The notes under the pieces: model-generated
Databases searched by the model: none
What the model was told of the DNA's origin: nothing
What the model saw: only the letters and a program-made list of their open reading frames with translations
In this document: piece after piece, positions 18,539 to 26,547 of the stretch
Numbering within the stretch: position 1 is the stretch's first letter
Layout: each line of letters begins with the position of its first letter
Made by a program: the position numbers and the translations under genes
Assembly: GCF_009741275.1 (NCBI RefSeq)
Contig: NZ_WOWS01000008.1
Coordinates: 1 to 64,000, forward strand
DNA length: 64,000 nt
Reading direction: 5' to 3'
Source of the DNA: Winogradskyella endarachnes
GTDB lineage: Bacteria > Bacteroidota > Bacteroidia > Flavobacteriales > Flavobacteriaceae

Positions 18539-19041
18539 TGGCACTAACAAAAAATACAATTTTAAGTCATAAACAAATTGAACATAAAATAAAACGAATT
18601 GCATATCAAATATATGAAAGTAATGTTGATGAAACAGAACTTATTATAGCTGGTATAGAAAGCAACGGATTTATTTTAGCTAAAAAAATAAAAGAACAAT
18701 TAGATAAAATTTCTTCCATTGAGTCTACACTTTGTAAAGTAAGTATAAATAAACCCGAACCTACTAAACCAATTAAAACTTCTATAAAAAAAGAAGATTA
18801 CGCCAATAAATCTCTTGTACTTATAGATGATGTATTAAACTCAGGAAGTACATTAATTTATGGTATTAAACATTTTTTAGATGTACCCTTAAAACAATTT
18901 AAAACAGCTGTTTTAGTAAATAGAAATCATAAAAAGTTTCCTGTTAAAGCAGATTTTAAAGGTATTTCTTTGTCCACTTCATTATTTGAGCACGTGCATG
19001 TTAATCTATCTAAGCAACCTTATGAGGCTTATTTAGATTAA
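18538..19041 (+). CDS. phosphoribosyltransferase-family protein
   Basis: A 167-residue type I phosphoribosyltransferase fold. The PRPP-binding loop is clear: LVLIDDVLNSGSTLIYGI, with the two acidic residues and the following GST. The hood region is short and gives no base specificity; PyrR-like and purine transferase-like proteins share this layout. Coupled to the methyltransferase by TAATG. The last 9 bases overlap the convergent shikimate kinase gene. Confidence 0.85.
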   Translation: MALTKNTILSHKQIEHKIKRIAYQIYESNVDETELIIAGIESNGFILAKKIKEQLDKISSIESTLCKVSINKPEPTKPIKTSIKKEDYANKSLVLIDDVLNSGSTLIYGIKHFLDVPLKQFKTAVLVNRNHKKFPVKADFKGISLSTSLFEHVHVNLSKQPYEAYLD

Positions 19042-19554
19042 ATAGGTTAAAATGTTTTCTAGTACTTGTTTTAAAGACTGATTATCTGTACTAATTGTAT
19101 GTTTTGCAGTCATATAATAAGGTGAACGTTCAAATAAATGTTTACCAACAAACTCTAACATATCTTCTTCTGAGTTAATATGACTTATTAATGGCCTATC
19201 TACTTTTGCAGCAAATAAACGTTTTGATAAAAGCGGAATAGATAGTTTTAAATAAAATGAAACCACATTAGAATTAGAATTTATTAAATTCATATTATTG
19301 CTATAACAAGGCGTCCCTCCTCCTAACGATAAAACTATATTATCTAATTGGTCGATAATTTCACTCAAATAATGCGTTTCCTTTTTTCTAAAATAAATTT
19401 CGCCTTTAGACTGAAACAAATCTGTAATTGTAGTATTCTCTTTTTCAGAAATAAAGTCATCTAAATCTAAAAAATTATAGTTTAATACAGATGCTAATTC
19501 TTTACCAAGTGTAGATTTACCCGAGCCCATATATCCTAATAAAACTATAATCAT
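19033..19554 (-). CDS. aroK: shikimate kinase
   Basis: Phosphorylates shikimate at the 3-hydroxyl in aromatic amino acid synthesis. The 173 residues show Walker A (GYMGSGKSTLG), the shikimate-binding LDLDDFI, the GEIYFRKKE motif, SLGGGTPC and the lid arginine in AAKVDRPLI. Length and order match the family. Stand-alone gene, convergent with the phosphoribosyltransferase gene and overlapping it by 9 bases. Confidence 0.95.
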   Translation of the reverse strand: MIIVLLGYMGSGKSTLGKELASVLNYNFLDLDDFISEKENTTITDLFQSKGEIYFRKKETHYLSEIIDQLDNIVLSLGGGTPCYSNNMNLINSNSNVVSFYLKLSIPLLSKRLFAAKVDRPLISHINSEEDMLEFVGKHLFERSPYYMTAKHTISTDNQSLKQVLENILTYLI

Positions 19555-19627
19555 AATACTTAAAAATTGATTATTAAACCTTTACGCTTTGAAGGAACAA
19601 AAAAACAAAAAAAATCCTAAAAATGTA

Positions 19628-19657
19628 TTGTTAAATTAAAGAAAGCTTATATATTTG
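19628..19657 (+). promoter_or_regulatory. promoter of first tRNA-Lys
   Basis: TATATTTG at 19650-19657 (TAnnTTTG) with TTG at 19628-19630, 19 bases apart. It sits 23 bases before the tRNA. The second tRNA-Lys has the same TATATTTGCACCC context. Confidence 0.65.
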
Positions 19658-19680
19658 CACCCTCGTTAGAAAAACGTAAC

Positions 19681-19753
19681 GACCAGTTAGCTCAGTTGGC
19701 AGAGCATCTCCCTTTTAAGGAGAGGGTCCTGGGTTCGAGCCCCAGACTGGTCA
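19681..19753 (+). tRNA. tRNA-Lys (TTT), copy 1
   Basis: A 73-base cloverleaf: acceptor GACCAGT/ACTGGTC pairs fully, D-loop with AGCTCAGTTGG, anticodon loop CTTTTAA with TTT, T-arm GGTTCGAGCC. The CCA end is not encoded. Identical over its whole length to the copy at 20039-20111. Followed by its own terminator. Confidence 0.97.
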
Positions 19754-19758
19754 CTAAA

Positions 19759-19789
19759 AAGTTAAGCTACCAAGCTTAGCTTTTTTTTT
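19759..19789 (+). terminator. terminator of tRNA-Lys copy 1
   Basis: Inverted repeat AAGTTAAGCT / AGCTTAGCTT (10 pairs, one G-T) with a 4-base loop, then nine T. Nearly the same hairpin follows copy 2. Confidence 0.85.
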
Positions 19790-20038
19790 GTGCAAATTCT
19801 AATTTAAATTGTAGTAAAACTAACTTATCATTTTAATTTTTATATAAATTAGAGAAAATTACACAAAACCAAAAAAAAACGCTTAAAACACTCAATAACA
19901 ACACATTAAAAAGAATAAAATCAAATTTATAATGGCATAAAAATTGAAACTTCAAAAAAAAAATAAATTTTTATAAAATCTATTCTTTCTATTTATATAA
20001 AGGTTTTATATTTGCACCCGCGTTGTTAAAAATATAAC
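19790..20038. other. AT-rich spacer between the tRNA-Lys copies
   Basis: About 250 bases, very AT-rich with long A runs. It carries TATATTTG at 20007-20014, the -7 element of the second tRNA-Lys, 25 bases before that tRNA. No open frame or RNA fold stands out. Confidence 0.5.
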
Positions 20039-20111
20039 GACCAGTTAGCTCAGTTGGCAGAGCATCTCCCTTTTAAGGAGAGGGTCCTGGGTTCGAGCCC
20101 CAGACTGGTCA
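20039..20111 (+). tRNA. tRNA-Lys (TTT), copy 2
   Basis: 73 of 73 bases identical to copy 1, with the same TTT anticodon and no encoded CCA. The copy lies 358 bases downstream, with matching promoter context and terminator, indicating a tandem duplication of the whole transcription unit rather than of the tRNA alone. Confidence 0.97.
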
Positions 20112-20115
20112 CTAT

Positions 20116-20148
20116 AAAAAGTTAAGCTACTAAGCTTAACTTTTTTTT
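20116..20148 (+). terminator. terminator of tRNA-Lys copy 2
   Basis: Perfect inverted repeat AAAAAGTTAAGCT / AGCTTAACTTTTT with a 4-base loop and T run. tRNA-Leu follows 21 bases later, so some read-through may reach it, or it has a separate start. Confidence 0.85.
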
Positions 20149-20168
20149 ATCTTATTGCATGCATTTTT

Positions 20169-20252
20169 GCGCACGTGGCGGAATTGGTAGACGCGCCAGC
20201 TTGAGGGGCTGGTGGACATTAGTCCGTGGAAGTTCGAGTCTTCTCGTGCGCA
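20169..20252 (+). tRNA. tRNA-Leu (GAG)
   Basis: An 84-base class II tRNA: acceptor GCGCACG/CGTGCGC, anticodon stem CCAGC/GCTGG around loop TTGAGGG with anticodon GAG, a long variable arm (TGGACATTAGTCCG region) and T-arm GTTCGAGTC. A T run follows directly and may end transcription. The CCA end is not encoded. Confidence 0.96.
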
Positions 20253-20364
20253 CTTTTTTCTAGGTATTCCTTATTCTTTTTACTACATTCTATAAAATGT
20301 TCTTTTTACATTTTATTTAAAATATCGGTTTTTAAAATGGCTAAAAACTTGGGTATCTAGTCCA

Positions 20365-20465
20365 AATCTTTAAAATTTCTAATCCTGAAGACAAATATAA
20401 AATTCATAAATAATCTTTAAAATTAGTTAACTTATAAAAATATAATGTATTTTTGTTTAACTTAT
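20365..20465 (+). promoter_or_regulatory. control region of the carotenoid operon
   Basis: Contains a Bacteroidota -7 element TATTTTTG (20448-20455) 21 bases before the regulator ATG. Around it are two sets of direct repeats: AATCTTTAAAATT at 20365-20377 and 20412-20424, and TTAACTTAT at 20427-20435 and 20457-20465. The second pair is 30 bases apart, three helical turns, and brackets the -7 element. CarH-type regulators are known to bind direct repeats over their own promoter, so these are candidate operators. Confidence 0.5.
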
Positions 20466-20476
20466 TTTATAAATAA

Positions 20477-21388
20477 ATGAACAATATTAAAAATCGTTTC
20501 AGTATTAAAGACTTAGAAAACCTAACAGGTATTAAAGCACATACTATTAGAATATGGGAGAAACGATACAATTTGTTAGAACCTAAGCGAACTGATACCA
20601 ATATCCGTTATTACGATTTAGAGAATTTTCAAAAACTATTAAATATTAGTTTTCTTAATAATAACGGTTATAAAATATCAAAAATTAGCAAAATTAGTGA
20701 GCCCGAAATTTTAGAACTCGTTAAAACTATTGCCATAAACGAAGATTCTAACAATCATGCCATTAATTCTTTTAAACTGGCAATGCTTAATTTTGATCAA
20801 AAGTTGTTTTTTAAAACATACGATTCCCTGTTAACAGAAAAACCTTTTAGTTATATTTTTCATGAGGTTTTTGTACCAATGCTTAACAGTATAGGTATTC
20901 TTTGGCAAACCGATACTATAACACCTGCCCACGAACATTTTATTTGCTCCTTAATTAGACAGAAAATAATCTCTAATACCGAAAAAGCACACCAAAAATC
21001 CGTTAATGAGTCTAAAAAGACTTTTGTTTTATACTTACCAGATAACGAAATACACGAGTTAGGTTTATTATACATAAATTACGAAATTATAAATAATGGT
21101 TTTCACTCCATTTTCCTTGGACCAAGTGTTCCTGTAGAGAACCTAAAACATCTTCAAGACTTTTACAACGATATTACATATATTTCTTACTTCACAATTA
21201 AGCCAGAGAAAGAAAATGTAATACAGTATATTGAAACTTTTACAAACGAAATTCTAAAATCTAGTAATTCTAAATTTTGGATTTTAGGACATATGTTAAC
21301 TCAAGTTAATCTTGAAAATTTGCCAGAAAGCATAAAAACCTTTAACAGTATTAAAACGTTAACTGAAACCCTATTAATAAATGACTAA
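20477..21388 (+). CDS. MerR-family B12-binding regulator (CarH/LitR-like)
   Basis: A 303-residue light-sensing repressor candidate. Residues 1-75 form a MerR winged helix (FSIKDLENLTGIKAHTIRIWEKRY). Residues about 95-175 form the B12 cap with the W-x9-EH motif (Trp143, Glu153, His154), which in CarH shields adenosylcobalamin. Residues about 180-300 form the cobalamin-binding Rossmann domain with ExHxxG (Glu191, His193, Gly196) and FLGPSVP. In known CarH proteins light breaks the Co-C bond and frees DNA, switching on carotenoid genes. Here Gln144 follows the Trp where Thermus CarH has His132, the ligand of the light-state adduct. The stop overlaps crtI by 8 bases, so regulator and pathway form one operon. 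Confidence 0.88.
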   Translation: MNNIKNRFSIKDLENLTGIKAHTIRIWEKRYNLLEPKRTDTNIRYYDLENFQKLLNISFLNNNGYKISKISKISEPEILELVKTIAINEDSNNHAINSFKLAMLNFDQKLFFKTYDSLLTEKPFSYIFHEVFVPMLNSIGILWQTDTITPAHEHFICSLIRQKIISNTEKAHQKSVNESKKTFVLYLPDNEIHELGLLYINYEIINNGFHSIFLGPSVPVENLKHLQDFYNDITYISYFTIKPEKENVIQYIETFTNEILKSSNSKFWILGHMLTQVNLENLPESIKTFNSIKTLTETLLIND

Positions 21389-22841
21389 AACAGTAAGTAT
21401 TATTGGTTCAGGATTTTCTGCATTATCAGCATCTTGCTATTTAGCAAAAGCTGGTTTTAAAGTTTCGATTTATGAAAAAAATGCCACTGTTGGAGGAAGA
21501 GCCAGACAATTAAAAAAAGAAGGTTTTACTTTTGATATGGGTCCAAGTTGGTATTGGATGCCAGATATTTTTGAAAAATTCTTTAATGATTTTGGTAAAA
21601 AAACAAGTGATTTTTACGAACTAGATAAATTAAGTCCGGCCTATAAAATATTCTTTTCAGATGATGTTATAACCATAGGTGACCAAATGGATAAAATCTG
21701 CACGGAATTTGAACGTATTGAACCTGGGAGTTCTAAACCATTACGTAAATTTATAGCTAAAGCCCAAGACCATTATAATATTGCTATAAACAAAGTAGTT
21801 TTAAAGCCTGGTCTTTCACCATTTGAATTGGTTACAAAAGAAACCATAACACGCTTAGATCAATTTTATAAAACCATTAGTTCTGAGGTTCGTAAAAAAT
21901 TTAAGAATCCAAAATTGATATCAACTTTAGAATTTCCGGTACTATTTCTTGGCGCTAAACCAAATAAAACACCATCGTTTTATAGTTTTATGAACTTTGC
22001 CGATTTTGGCTTAGGAACATGGCATCCCAAAGGTGGTATGTACCAAATTGTAATAGCCATGAAATCTCTGGCCGAAAGTTTAGGTGTCTCAATGCATACC
22101 CATTGTGCTGTTGAAAAGATTGGTGTAAATAACAAAAAAGCAAAATATATAATTGTTAATGGTGAAACTATTCTATCTGATGTTGTTTTAAGTGGAGCAG
22201 ATTATCATCATTCTGAAACACTGTTAGACTCTAAACATAGACAGTACACCGAAGAATATTGGAAAAGTAAAACTTTTGCACCATCTTCTTTACTGTTTTA
22301 TGTTGGTTTTAATAAACAATTAAAAAATGTAGAACACCATAATTTGTTCTTTGACACTAATTTTGAAGCACATGCAAAAGACATTTACGATAATCCAAAG
22401 TGGCCAAAAGACCCTCTTTTTTATGTAAACTTCCCTTCGGTAACAGATAAAAGTATGGCACCAGATGGCTGTGAAACTGGATTTTTTTTAATTCCAATTG
22501 CTCCAGGACTAGAAGATACAGAAGAATTAAGACAACAATATTTAGATATTATTTTAAACCGATTAGAAGACCGAACTAAACAAAGTATTAAGAATAATAT
22601 TCTATTTATTGACTCTTATTGTGTTAATGATTTTATTGAAGATTACAATTCTTATAAAGGGAACGCATACGGAATGGCAAATACATTAATGCAGACTGCT
22701 TTTTTAAGACCTAAATTAAAAAGTAAAAAGGTTGAAGCATTATATTTTACGGGTCAACTAACCGTGCCAGGACCAGGTGTACCACCAGCATTAATATCAG
22801 GTAAATTAGTTGCAGAACTTATTGAAAAAAATGAACTATAA
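21381..22841 (+). CDS. crtI: phytoene desaturase
   Basis: FAD-dependent membrane-associated enzyme that converts phytoene to lycopene by four desaturations. The 486 residues carry the dinucleotide-binding IIGSGFSALSASCYLAKAG with the following YEKNATVGGRAR, the FDMGPSWYWMPD substrate region and the C-terminal FTGQLTVPGPGVPPALISG signature of CrtI. Length matches the family. The start overlaps the end of the regulator by 8 bases; crtB begins 23 bases after the stop. Other CrtI-like desaturases (CrtN, CrtD) share the fold, but the crtB neighbour favours CrtI. Confidence 0.95.
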   Translation: MTKTVSIIGSGFSALSASCYLAKAGFKVSIYEKNATVGGRARQLKKEGFTFDMGPSWYWMPDIFEKFFNDFGKKTSDFYELDKLSPAYKIFFSDDVITIGDQMDKICTEFERIEPGSSKPLRKFIAKAQDHYNIAINKVVLKPGLSPFELVTKETITRLDQFYKTISSEVRKKFKNPKLISTLEFPVLFLGAKPNKTPSFYSFMNFADFGLGTWHPKGGMYQIVIAMKSLAESLGVSMHTHCAVEKIGVNNKKAKYIIVNGETILSDVVLSGADYHHSETLLDSKHRQYTEEYWKSKTFAPSSLLFYVGFNKQLKNVEHHNLFFDTNFEAHAKDIYDNPKWPKDPLFYVNFPSVTDKSMAPDGCETGFFLIPIAPGLEDTEELRQQYLDIILNRLEDRTKQSIKNNILFIDSYCVNDFIEDYNSYKGNAYGMANTLMQTAFLRPKLKSKKVEALYFTGQLTVPGPGVPPALISGKLVAELIEKNEL

Positions 22842-22864
22842 CACCACCAAAACATAACTAAATT

Positions 22865-23704
22865 ATGAAATCAATTTTCGACAATGTATCTAAAGAATGT
22901 AGTAAAGCTGTAACAAACGCCTACAGCACGTCATTTTCTTTAGCTACCAAAATGTTATCAAATAGTATTAGGCAAGATATCTATAACATTTATGGGTTTG
23001 TAAGATTTGCAGACGAAATTGTCGACTCTTTTCACGATTATAATAAAGAGGTTTTATTTAATAATTTTGAAAGAGATTTAGAAGATGCTTTAGAAAATAA
23101 GATTAGTCTAAACCCTATTCTAAATGCTTTTCAAGAAACTTATCATACCTATAAAATTGATAAGCATATGGTAGACTCATTTATGGATAGTATGCGCTTA
23201 GACCTTCATAAAAACAATTACCTAACACAACAAGAATTTAAAGATTATATATATGGTTCCGCTGATGTTGTTGGACTAATGTGTTTAAAAGTTTTTGTTA
23301 ATGGTGATAATGACAAATACGAAAGTCTTAAAGATTCCGCAATGAGTTTAGGTTCTGCGTTTCAAAAAGTGAACTTTTTACGCGATTTAAAAGCTGATTT
23401 TGAAGATTTAAACCGCTCCTATTTTCCCAATACAGATTTAAGTCAATTAAATGAATCTTCAAAAAGACAAATTATAACAGAAATTGAATCTGATTTTGCA
23501 AAAGGACTAGAAGGTATTAAACGTTTACCTCTTGAAGCAAGATTTGGTGTTTTTATGGCATACCGCTATTACAATAAATTATTAGAAAAACTAAAGAAAA
23601 CACCCGCTCTACAGATAAAATCTACAAGAATTAGAGTACCCAATTATAAAAAAGTTGAGTTACTTACTCGTAGTTATGTAAAATATCAATTAAATTTACT
23701 TTAA
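22865..23704 (+). CDS. crtB: phytoene synthase
   Basis: Joins two geranylgeranyl diphosphates head to head to form 15-cis-phytoene. The 279 residues have the first aspartate-rich motif D50EIVD54 (in FVRFADEIVDSF), the YSTSFSLATKM N-terminal signature and the second motif around RDLKAD (Arg173-Asp178, in VNFLRDLKADFEDL). Third gene of the operon, between crtI and crtZ with gaps of 23 and 14 bases. The geranylgeranyl diphosphate synthase gene (crtE) is not in the window. Confidence 0.95.
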   Translation: MKSIFDNVSKECSKAVTNAYSTSFSLATKMLSNSIRQDIYNIYGFVRFADEIVDSFHDYNKEVLFNNFERDLEDALENKISLNPILNAFQETYHTYKIDKHMVDSFMDSMRLDLHKNNYLTQQEFKDYIYGSADVVGLMCLKVFVNGDNDKYESLKDSAMSLGSAFQKVNFLRDLKADFEDLNRSYFPNTDLSQLNESSKRQIITEIESDFAKGLEGIKRLPLEARFGVFMAYRYYNKLLEKLKKTPALQIKSTRIRVPNYKKVELLTRSYVKYQLNLL

Positions 23705-23718
23705 TATATAGTATAGCT

Positions 23719-24165
23719 ATGCAAACCATTTTTTGGATAATAATTTTTTTAGGAACATTTTTTATTATGGAGTTTAATGCTTGGTTTACGCACAAGTATA
23801 TAATGCATGGATTTTTATGGAGTTTGCATAAAGACCATCACCATAAAGACCATGATAGTTGGTTTGAGCGCAATGACACGTTTTTCATTTTTTACGCCAT
23901 TGTAAGTATAACTTGTTTTTATTTATGGAGCTATGGAGACGTATGGTACACTTTACCTATTGGTCTTGGAATATTAGTTTATGGAATAGCTTATTTTATT
24001 GTACATGATATATTTATCCATCAACGTTTTAAATTGTTTAGAAATGTGGATAATAAATATGCAAGAGGCTTAAGACGTGCTCATAAAATTCATCACAAAC
24101 ACCTTGGTAAAAAAGATGGAGAAAATTTTGGAATGCTTATAGTACCATTTAAGTACTTTAAATAA
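23719..24165 (+). CDS. crtZ: beta-carotene hydroxylase
   Basis: Membrane di-iron hydroxylase of the fatty acid hydroxylase superfamily that converts beta-carotene to zeaxanthin. In 148 residues it shows all histidine clusters: HKYIMH, HKDHHHKDH, HDIFIHQR and HKIHHKH, with hydrophobic helices between them. Last gene of the carH-crtI-crtB-crtZ operon. Its stop at 24165 directly abuts the stop of the convergent thioredoxin gene at 24166, with no space for a separate terminator. Confidence 0.94.
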   Translation: MQTIFWIIIFLGTFFIMEFNAWFTHKYIMHGFLWSLHKDHHHKDHDSWFERNDTFFIFYAIVSITCFYLWSYGDVWYTLPIGLGILVYGIAYFIVHDIFIHQRFKLFRNVDNKYARGLRRAHKIHHKHLGKKDGENFGMLIVPFKYFK

Positions 24166-24735
24166 TTATTCTGAAAGTAATGCGTTGAGTTGATTTTTTA
24201 CTTTCTCACTATTCCAGTTAACAGCGCCAGTTTCATCAATAACAATTTCTCCTTTTTTATTTATTACCAATGTTCTTGGTATAGAACTCGTTTTTAATTC
24301 TGAAGGCGTCGTTATTAAAGGATTAAACACCTCAAAATTAAAATTCCGCTTTGTTTTAAAGCTTTCAACTGTTTCAAACTTATCTTGTGTAACAAATAGG
24401 AATACTACTTTATCACCATAATCGTTATACAAATTTTGTAAACTTGGCATTTCTGCTATACAAGGAGGACACCATGTAGCCCAAAAATTAATTAATATTA
24501 CTTCACCTTTTAAATCTTCAAAGTTCAAGGTTCTATTCCTATCTGATTTTAATAACCATTTTGAATTTGTTATTGTTAATCTATTCTTTTCCTCTACTAT
24601 AGATGAATGATTTACATAACTTAATCCTTTATGCATCCATACTTGAATAAATTGTCTAGACTGTGGTATAATCATTAAAATTATAAATAACAGAAAAATA
24701 AAATTTACGATTTTACTCTTTAATGATTTAGTCAT
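24166..24735 (-). CDS. TlpA-like membrane-anchored thioredoxin
   Basis: A 189-residue protein with one N-terminal membrane helix (NFIFLLFIILMIIP) and a periplasmic thioredoxin domain. The redox motif is WCPPC (Cys89, Cys92) in FWATWCPPCIAEMPSL, typical of TlpA/ResA, which reduce disulfides in the periplasm. The cis-Pro loop is visible at SSIPRTLVINKKGEIV. The partner is unknown; ResA-type proteins serve cytochrome c maturation, but no cytochrome assembly gene is near. Separated from the upstream lipoprotein gene by a strong hairpin. Confidence 0.9.
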   Translation of the reverse strand: MTKSLKSKIVNFIFLLFIILMIIPQSRQFIQVWMHKGLSYVNHSSIVEEKNRLTITNSKWLLKSDRNRTLNFEDLKGEVILINFWATWCPPCIAEMPSLQNLYNDYGDKVVFLFVTQDKFETVESFKTKRNFNFEVFNPLITTPSELKTSSIPRTLVINKKGEIVIDETGAVNWNSEKVKNQLNALLSE

Positions 24736-24756
24736 TTTAAAAATAATTTAAATAGA

Positions 24757-24791
24757 AGAAGCGTAATAACAAACAAATGTTATTACGCTTC
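24757..24791 (-). terminator. terminator of the lipoprotein gene
   Basis: Perfect 14-pair inverted repeat GAAGCGTAATAACA / TGTTATTACGCTTC with a 6-base loop, 24 bases after the stop at 24816. The T tail on the minus strand is moderate. Confidence 0.8.
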
Positions 24792-24815
24792 AAATCTAAC
24801 AAATTAAAACTTAAT

Positions 24816-25694
24816 TTAATTTCTCGTTACAACACCAGAAATAACAGAAACTGGCCCAGCCTCTAAATCAATTGTTGTATGTACCATAGCATCAGTAGGA
24901 ACCATATCTGCTAACGGCTTTAGAGTAAAAGGTAGTTCACTATTATCTGGACTTGGCTCTACAGAAATTACAATTGTAGTACCTCTTAAATCCGTTGGAA
25001 AAGTAAATCCATCTGGTGCATTTTGTAAATAATCTTCTCCAGGATATGCTGGTCCATCACTTGTATCTCCTTTAAACATAGAAGTTGAGGCATTATCATC
25101 TGCTGCTGCTGGGTCCGTAAAAGTACCCGTACTTATCGGTGTACCATCAATAACAGCCCAACCTTCATAAACCCAACCAGCGGTTAATGTTGGTAAATTT
25201 AAACCTGTAACTGCTGCTCCACTAGAGTTATCTAGAAACCATACTCCACTTTCTTCATTTGAATCGTCTGCATCTGTTGGTGTAGCCAAAATGTAGGTTC
25301 CTGTAGACGTGCTAAAATCTGCTACAATACCATTTGAATCTACACTTGCTGTTACACCAGAAAAATCGCCAGCTAAAATTTTTGTATCTGCTGGAGCTGG
25401 ATCAGTATCTACTGCTGGTTCTATAGAAAGCACAAAAGTTGTTGCGTTATCTAATTGCTCCGAATCTACAGAAAAAGTTTGTGGAAAATCTACACTACTA
25501 AATGTTCCTGTTGATACAGGTGAACCATCTACAATTATCCATCCTTCATAAACATAATCGTCTCCTAAAGCCTCTAAACCATCAAAATTAAGGATTAAAT
25601 CTGAATTTGAATTAACAACATTGTTGTCGTCGTCGTCACTACATGAGCTGGCAAAAATCCCTAATGCCAAAGCTGCTAAAATCATTTTTTTCAT
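24816..25694 (-). CDS. lipoprotein with two RskA-like repeat domains
   Basis: A 292-residue lipoprotein (signal ending FASS-Cys18, then SDDDDNN). It contains two copies of one domain: DYVYEGWIIVDGSPVSTGTFSS at about 45-66 and WVYEGWAVIDGTPISTGTFTD at about 172-193, each followed by a strand pair ending in VLSIEP or VISVEP. The YEGW-DG-PVSTGTF pattern resembles the periplasmic domain of anti-sigma-K (RskA) proteins, but there is no cytoplasmic sigma-binding part, so it is not an anti-sigma factor. Role unknown; probably facing the periplasm or outside. A CAAAATTA at 25720-25727 is a possible promoter element. Confidence 0.7.
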   Translation of the reverse strand: MKKMILAALALGIFASSCSDDDDNNVVNSNSDLILNFDGLEALGDDYVYEGWIIVDGSPVSTGTFSSVDFPQTFSVDSEQLDNATTFVLSIEPAVDTDPAPADTKILAGDFSGVTASVDSNGIVADFSTSTGTYILATPTDADDSNEESGVWFLDNSSGAAVTGLNLPTLTAGWVYEGWAVIDGTPISTGTFTDPAAADDNASTSMFKGDTSDGPAYPGEDYLQNAPDGFTFPTDLRGTTIVISVEPSPDNSELPFTLKPLADMVPTDAMVHTTIDLEAGPVSVISGVVTRN

Positions 25695-25764
25695 TGCTTG
25701 TTTGTTTTTAATTATAAGTCAAAATTAAAAAAGCAATTTCCTATAAAATGTTAGGTAGCTAACA

Positions 25765-26436
25765 TTAGGCAGATTTTTTTAAGATTCTTATTTCTTTTCT
25801 GTTAAAATCTAAGTAATTTTCTTCTTTTAATTCATTTAAAAGAATATTTATAGTTGGTCTCGAAGTCCCTATTAAAGACGCTATATCTTTTTGCGTATAA
25901 GGATGATTTATAATATGGTCACCCGTTTTCTCACAGTCGTAACCAAAATCTAAACAAAGTTCATTTAAAAATTCCATCAACCTAGTTTTTGTGTCCTTAA
26001 ATAATAGTAACTGAAGCCTACGCTCTAACTTTTTAAATTTAAGACCAATAAATTTATAGACTTTAAAACTAAAAGTTTGATTGTCTCGCATTAAGTTATG
26101 CATGGTGTCAACACCTATTGAACAAATAGATGTACTATTATCAATAGATTGTGCAAATTCATCTCGTTTTTCGTCACCTAGTATGGCTTTTTCTCCAAAC
26201 AGCTCACCTTTAGTAAGTATAGCTTTTACAATTTCTTCGCCATCTTCACTGTAGTAACCAATTTTTACTTTGCCTTTTTCTATGAGGTATAGTTTATTGG
26301 CTGAATCTAATTCAAAATAGATATAATCATTCTTTCTAAAAGCACAAAAATCGTGCTCTTTTTTATAAGCTTTAAATTTATGAGGACAGAGTACCTTAAA
26401 TAGGTTAACATCGTCAAAGAACCACAGTGACTGCAT
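25765..26436 (-). CDS. Crp/Fnr-family transcription regulator
   Basis: A 223-residue regulator: an N-terminal cyclic-nucleotide-binding fold (DYIYFELDSANKLYLIEKGKVKIG, then KGELFGEKAILG) and a C-terminal winged helix (YTQKDIASLIGTSRPTINILLNELKEENYL). No Cys cluster of the FNR type is visible at the N-terminus, so oxygen sensing through an iron-sulfur cluster is unlikely. The open frame extends to 26520, but those codons run through the aconitase terminator; the ATG at 26436 is used. Targets cannot be inferred from position. Confidence 0.88.
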   Translation of the reverse strand: MQSLWFFDDVNLFKVLCPHKFKAYKKEHDFCAFRKNDYIYFELDSANKLYLIEKGKVKIGYYSEDGEEIVKAILTKGELFGEKAILGDEKRDEFAQSIDNSTSICSIGVDTMHNLMRDNQTFSFKVYKFIGLKFKKLERRLQLLLFKDTKTRLMEFLNELCLDFGYDCEKTGDHIINHPYTQKDIASLIGTSRPTINILLNELKEENYLDFNRKEIRILKKSA

Positions 26437-26494
26437 TATTTTAAGTGTATTTGTTAGATGGATTTTGAGTCGGTCTAAACATCTAAAACTTACA

Positions 26495-26527
26495 AAATAA
26501 AAAAGCCCTTGATTTCTCAAGAGCTTT
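26495..26527 (-). terminator. terminator of aconitase (AcnA type)
   Basis: Minus-strand hairpin AAAGCTCTTGA / TCAAGGGCTTT (one G-T pair) with a 4-base loop and a T run, 20 bases after the aconitase stop. Confidence 0.85.
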
Positions 26528-26547
26528 GTTTAAATTTTTAATATTAA

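Noticed and set aside
19681-20111. Identical tRNA-Lys copies as attachment-site repeats of a small island
   Set aside because: Only about 285 bases lie between them, with no open frame or integrase, and promoter and terminator are duplicated too; a plain tandem duplication explains it.
24816-25694. Anti-sigma factor gene
   Set aside because: The RskA-like similarity is only to the extracytoplasmic domain; the protein is a lipoprotein without a cytoplasmic part and no sigma gene is nearby.
26437-26520. 28-residue N-terminal extension of the Crp/Fnr regulator
   Set aside because: These codons overlap the aconitase terminator; the ATG at 26436 fits the family.
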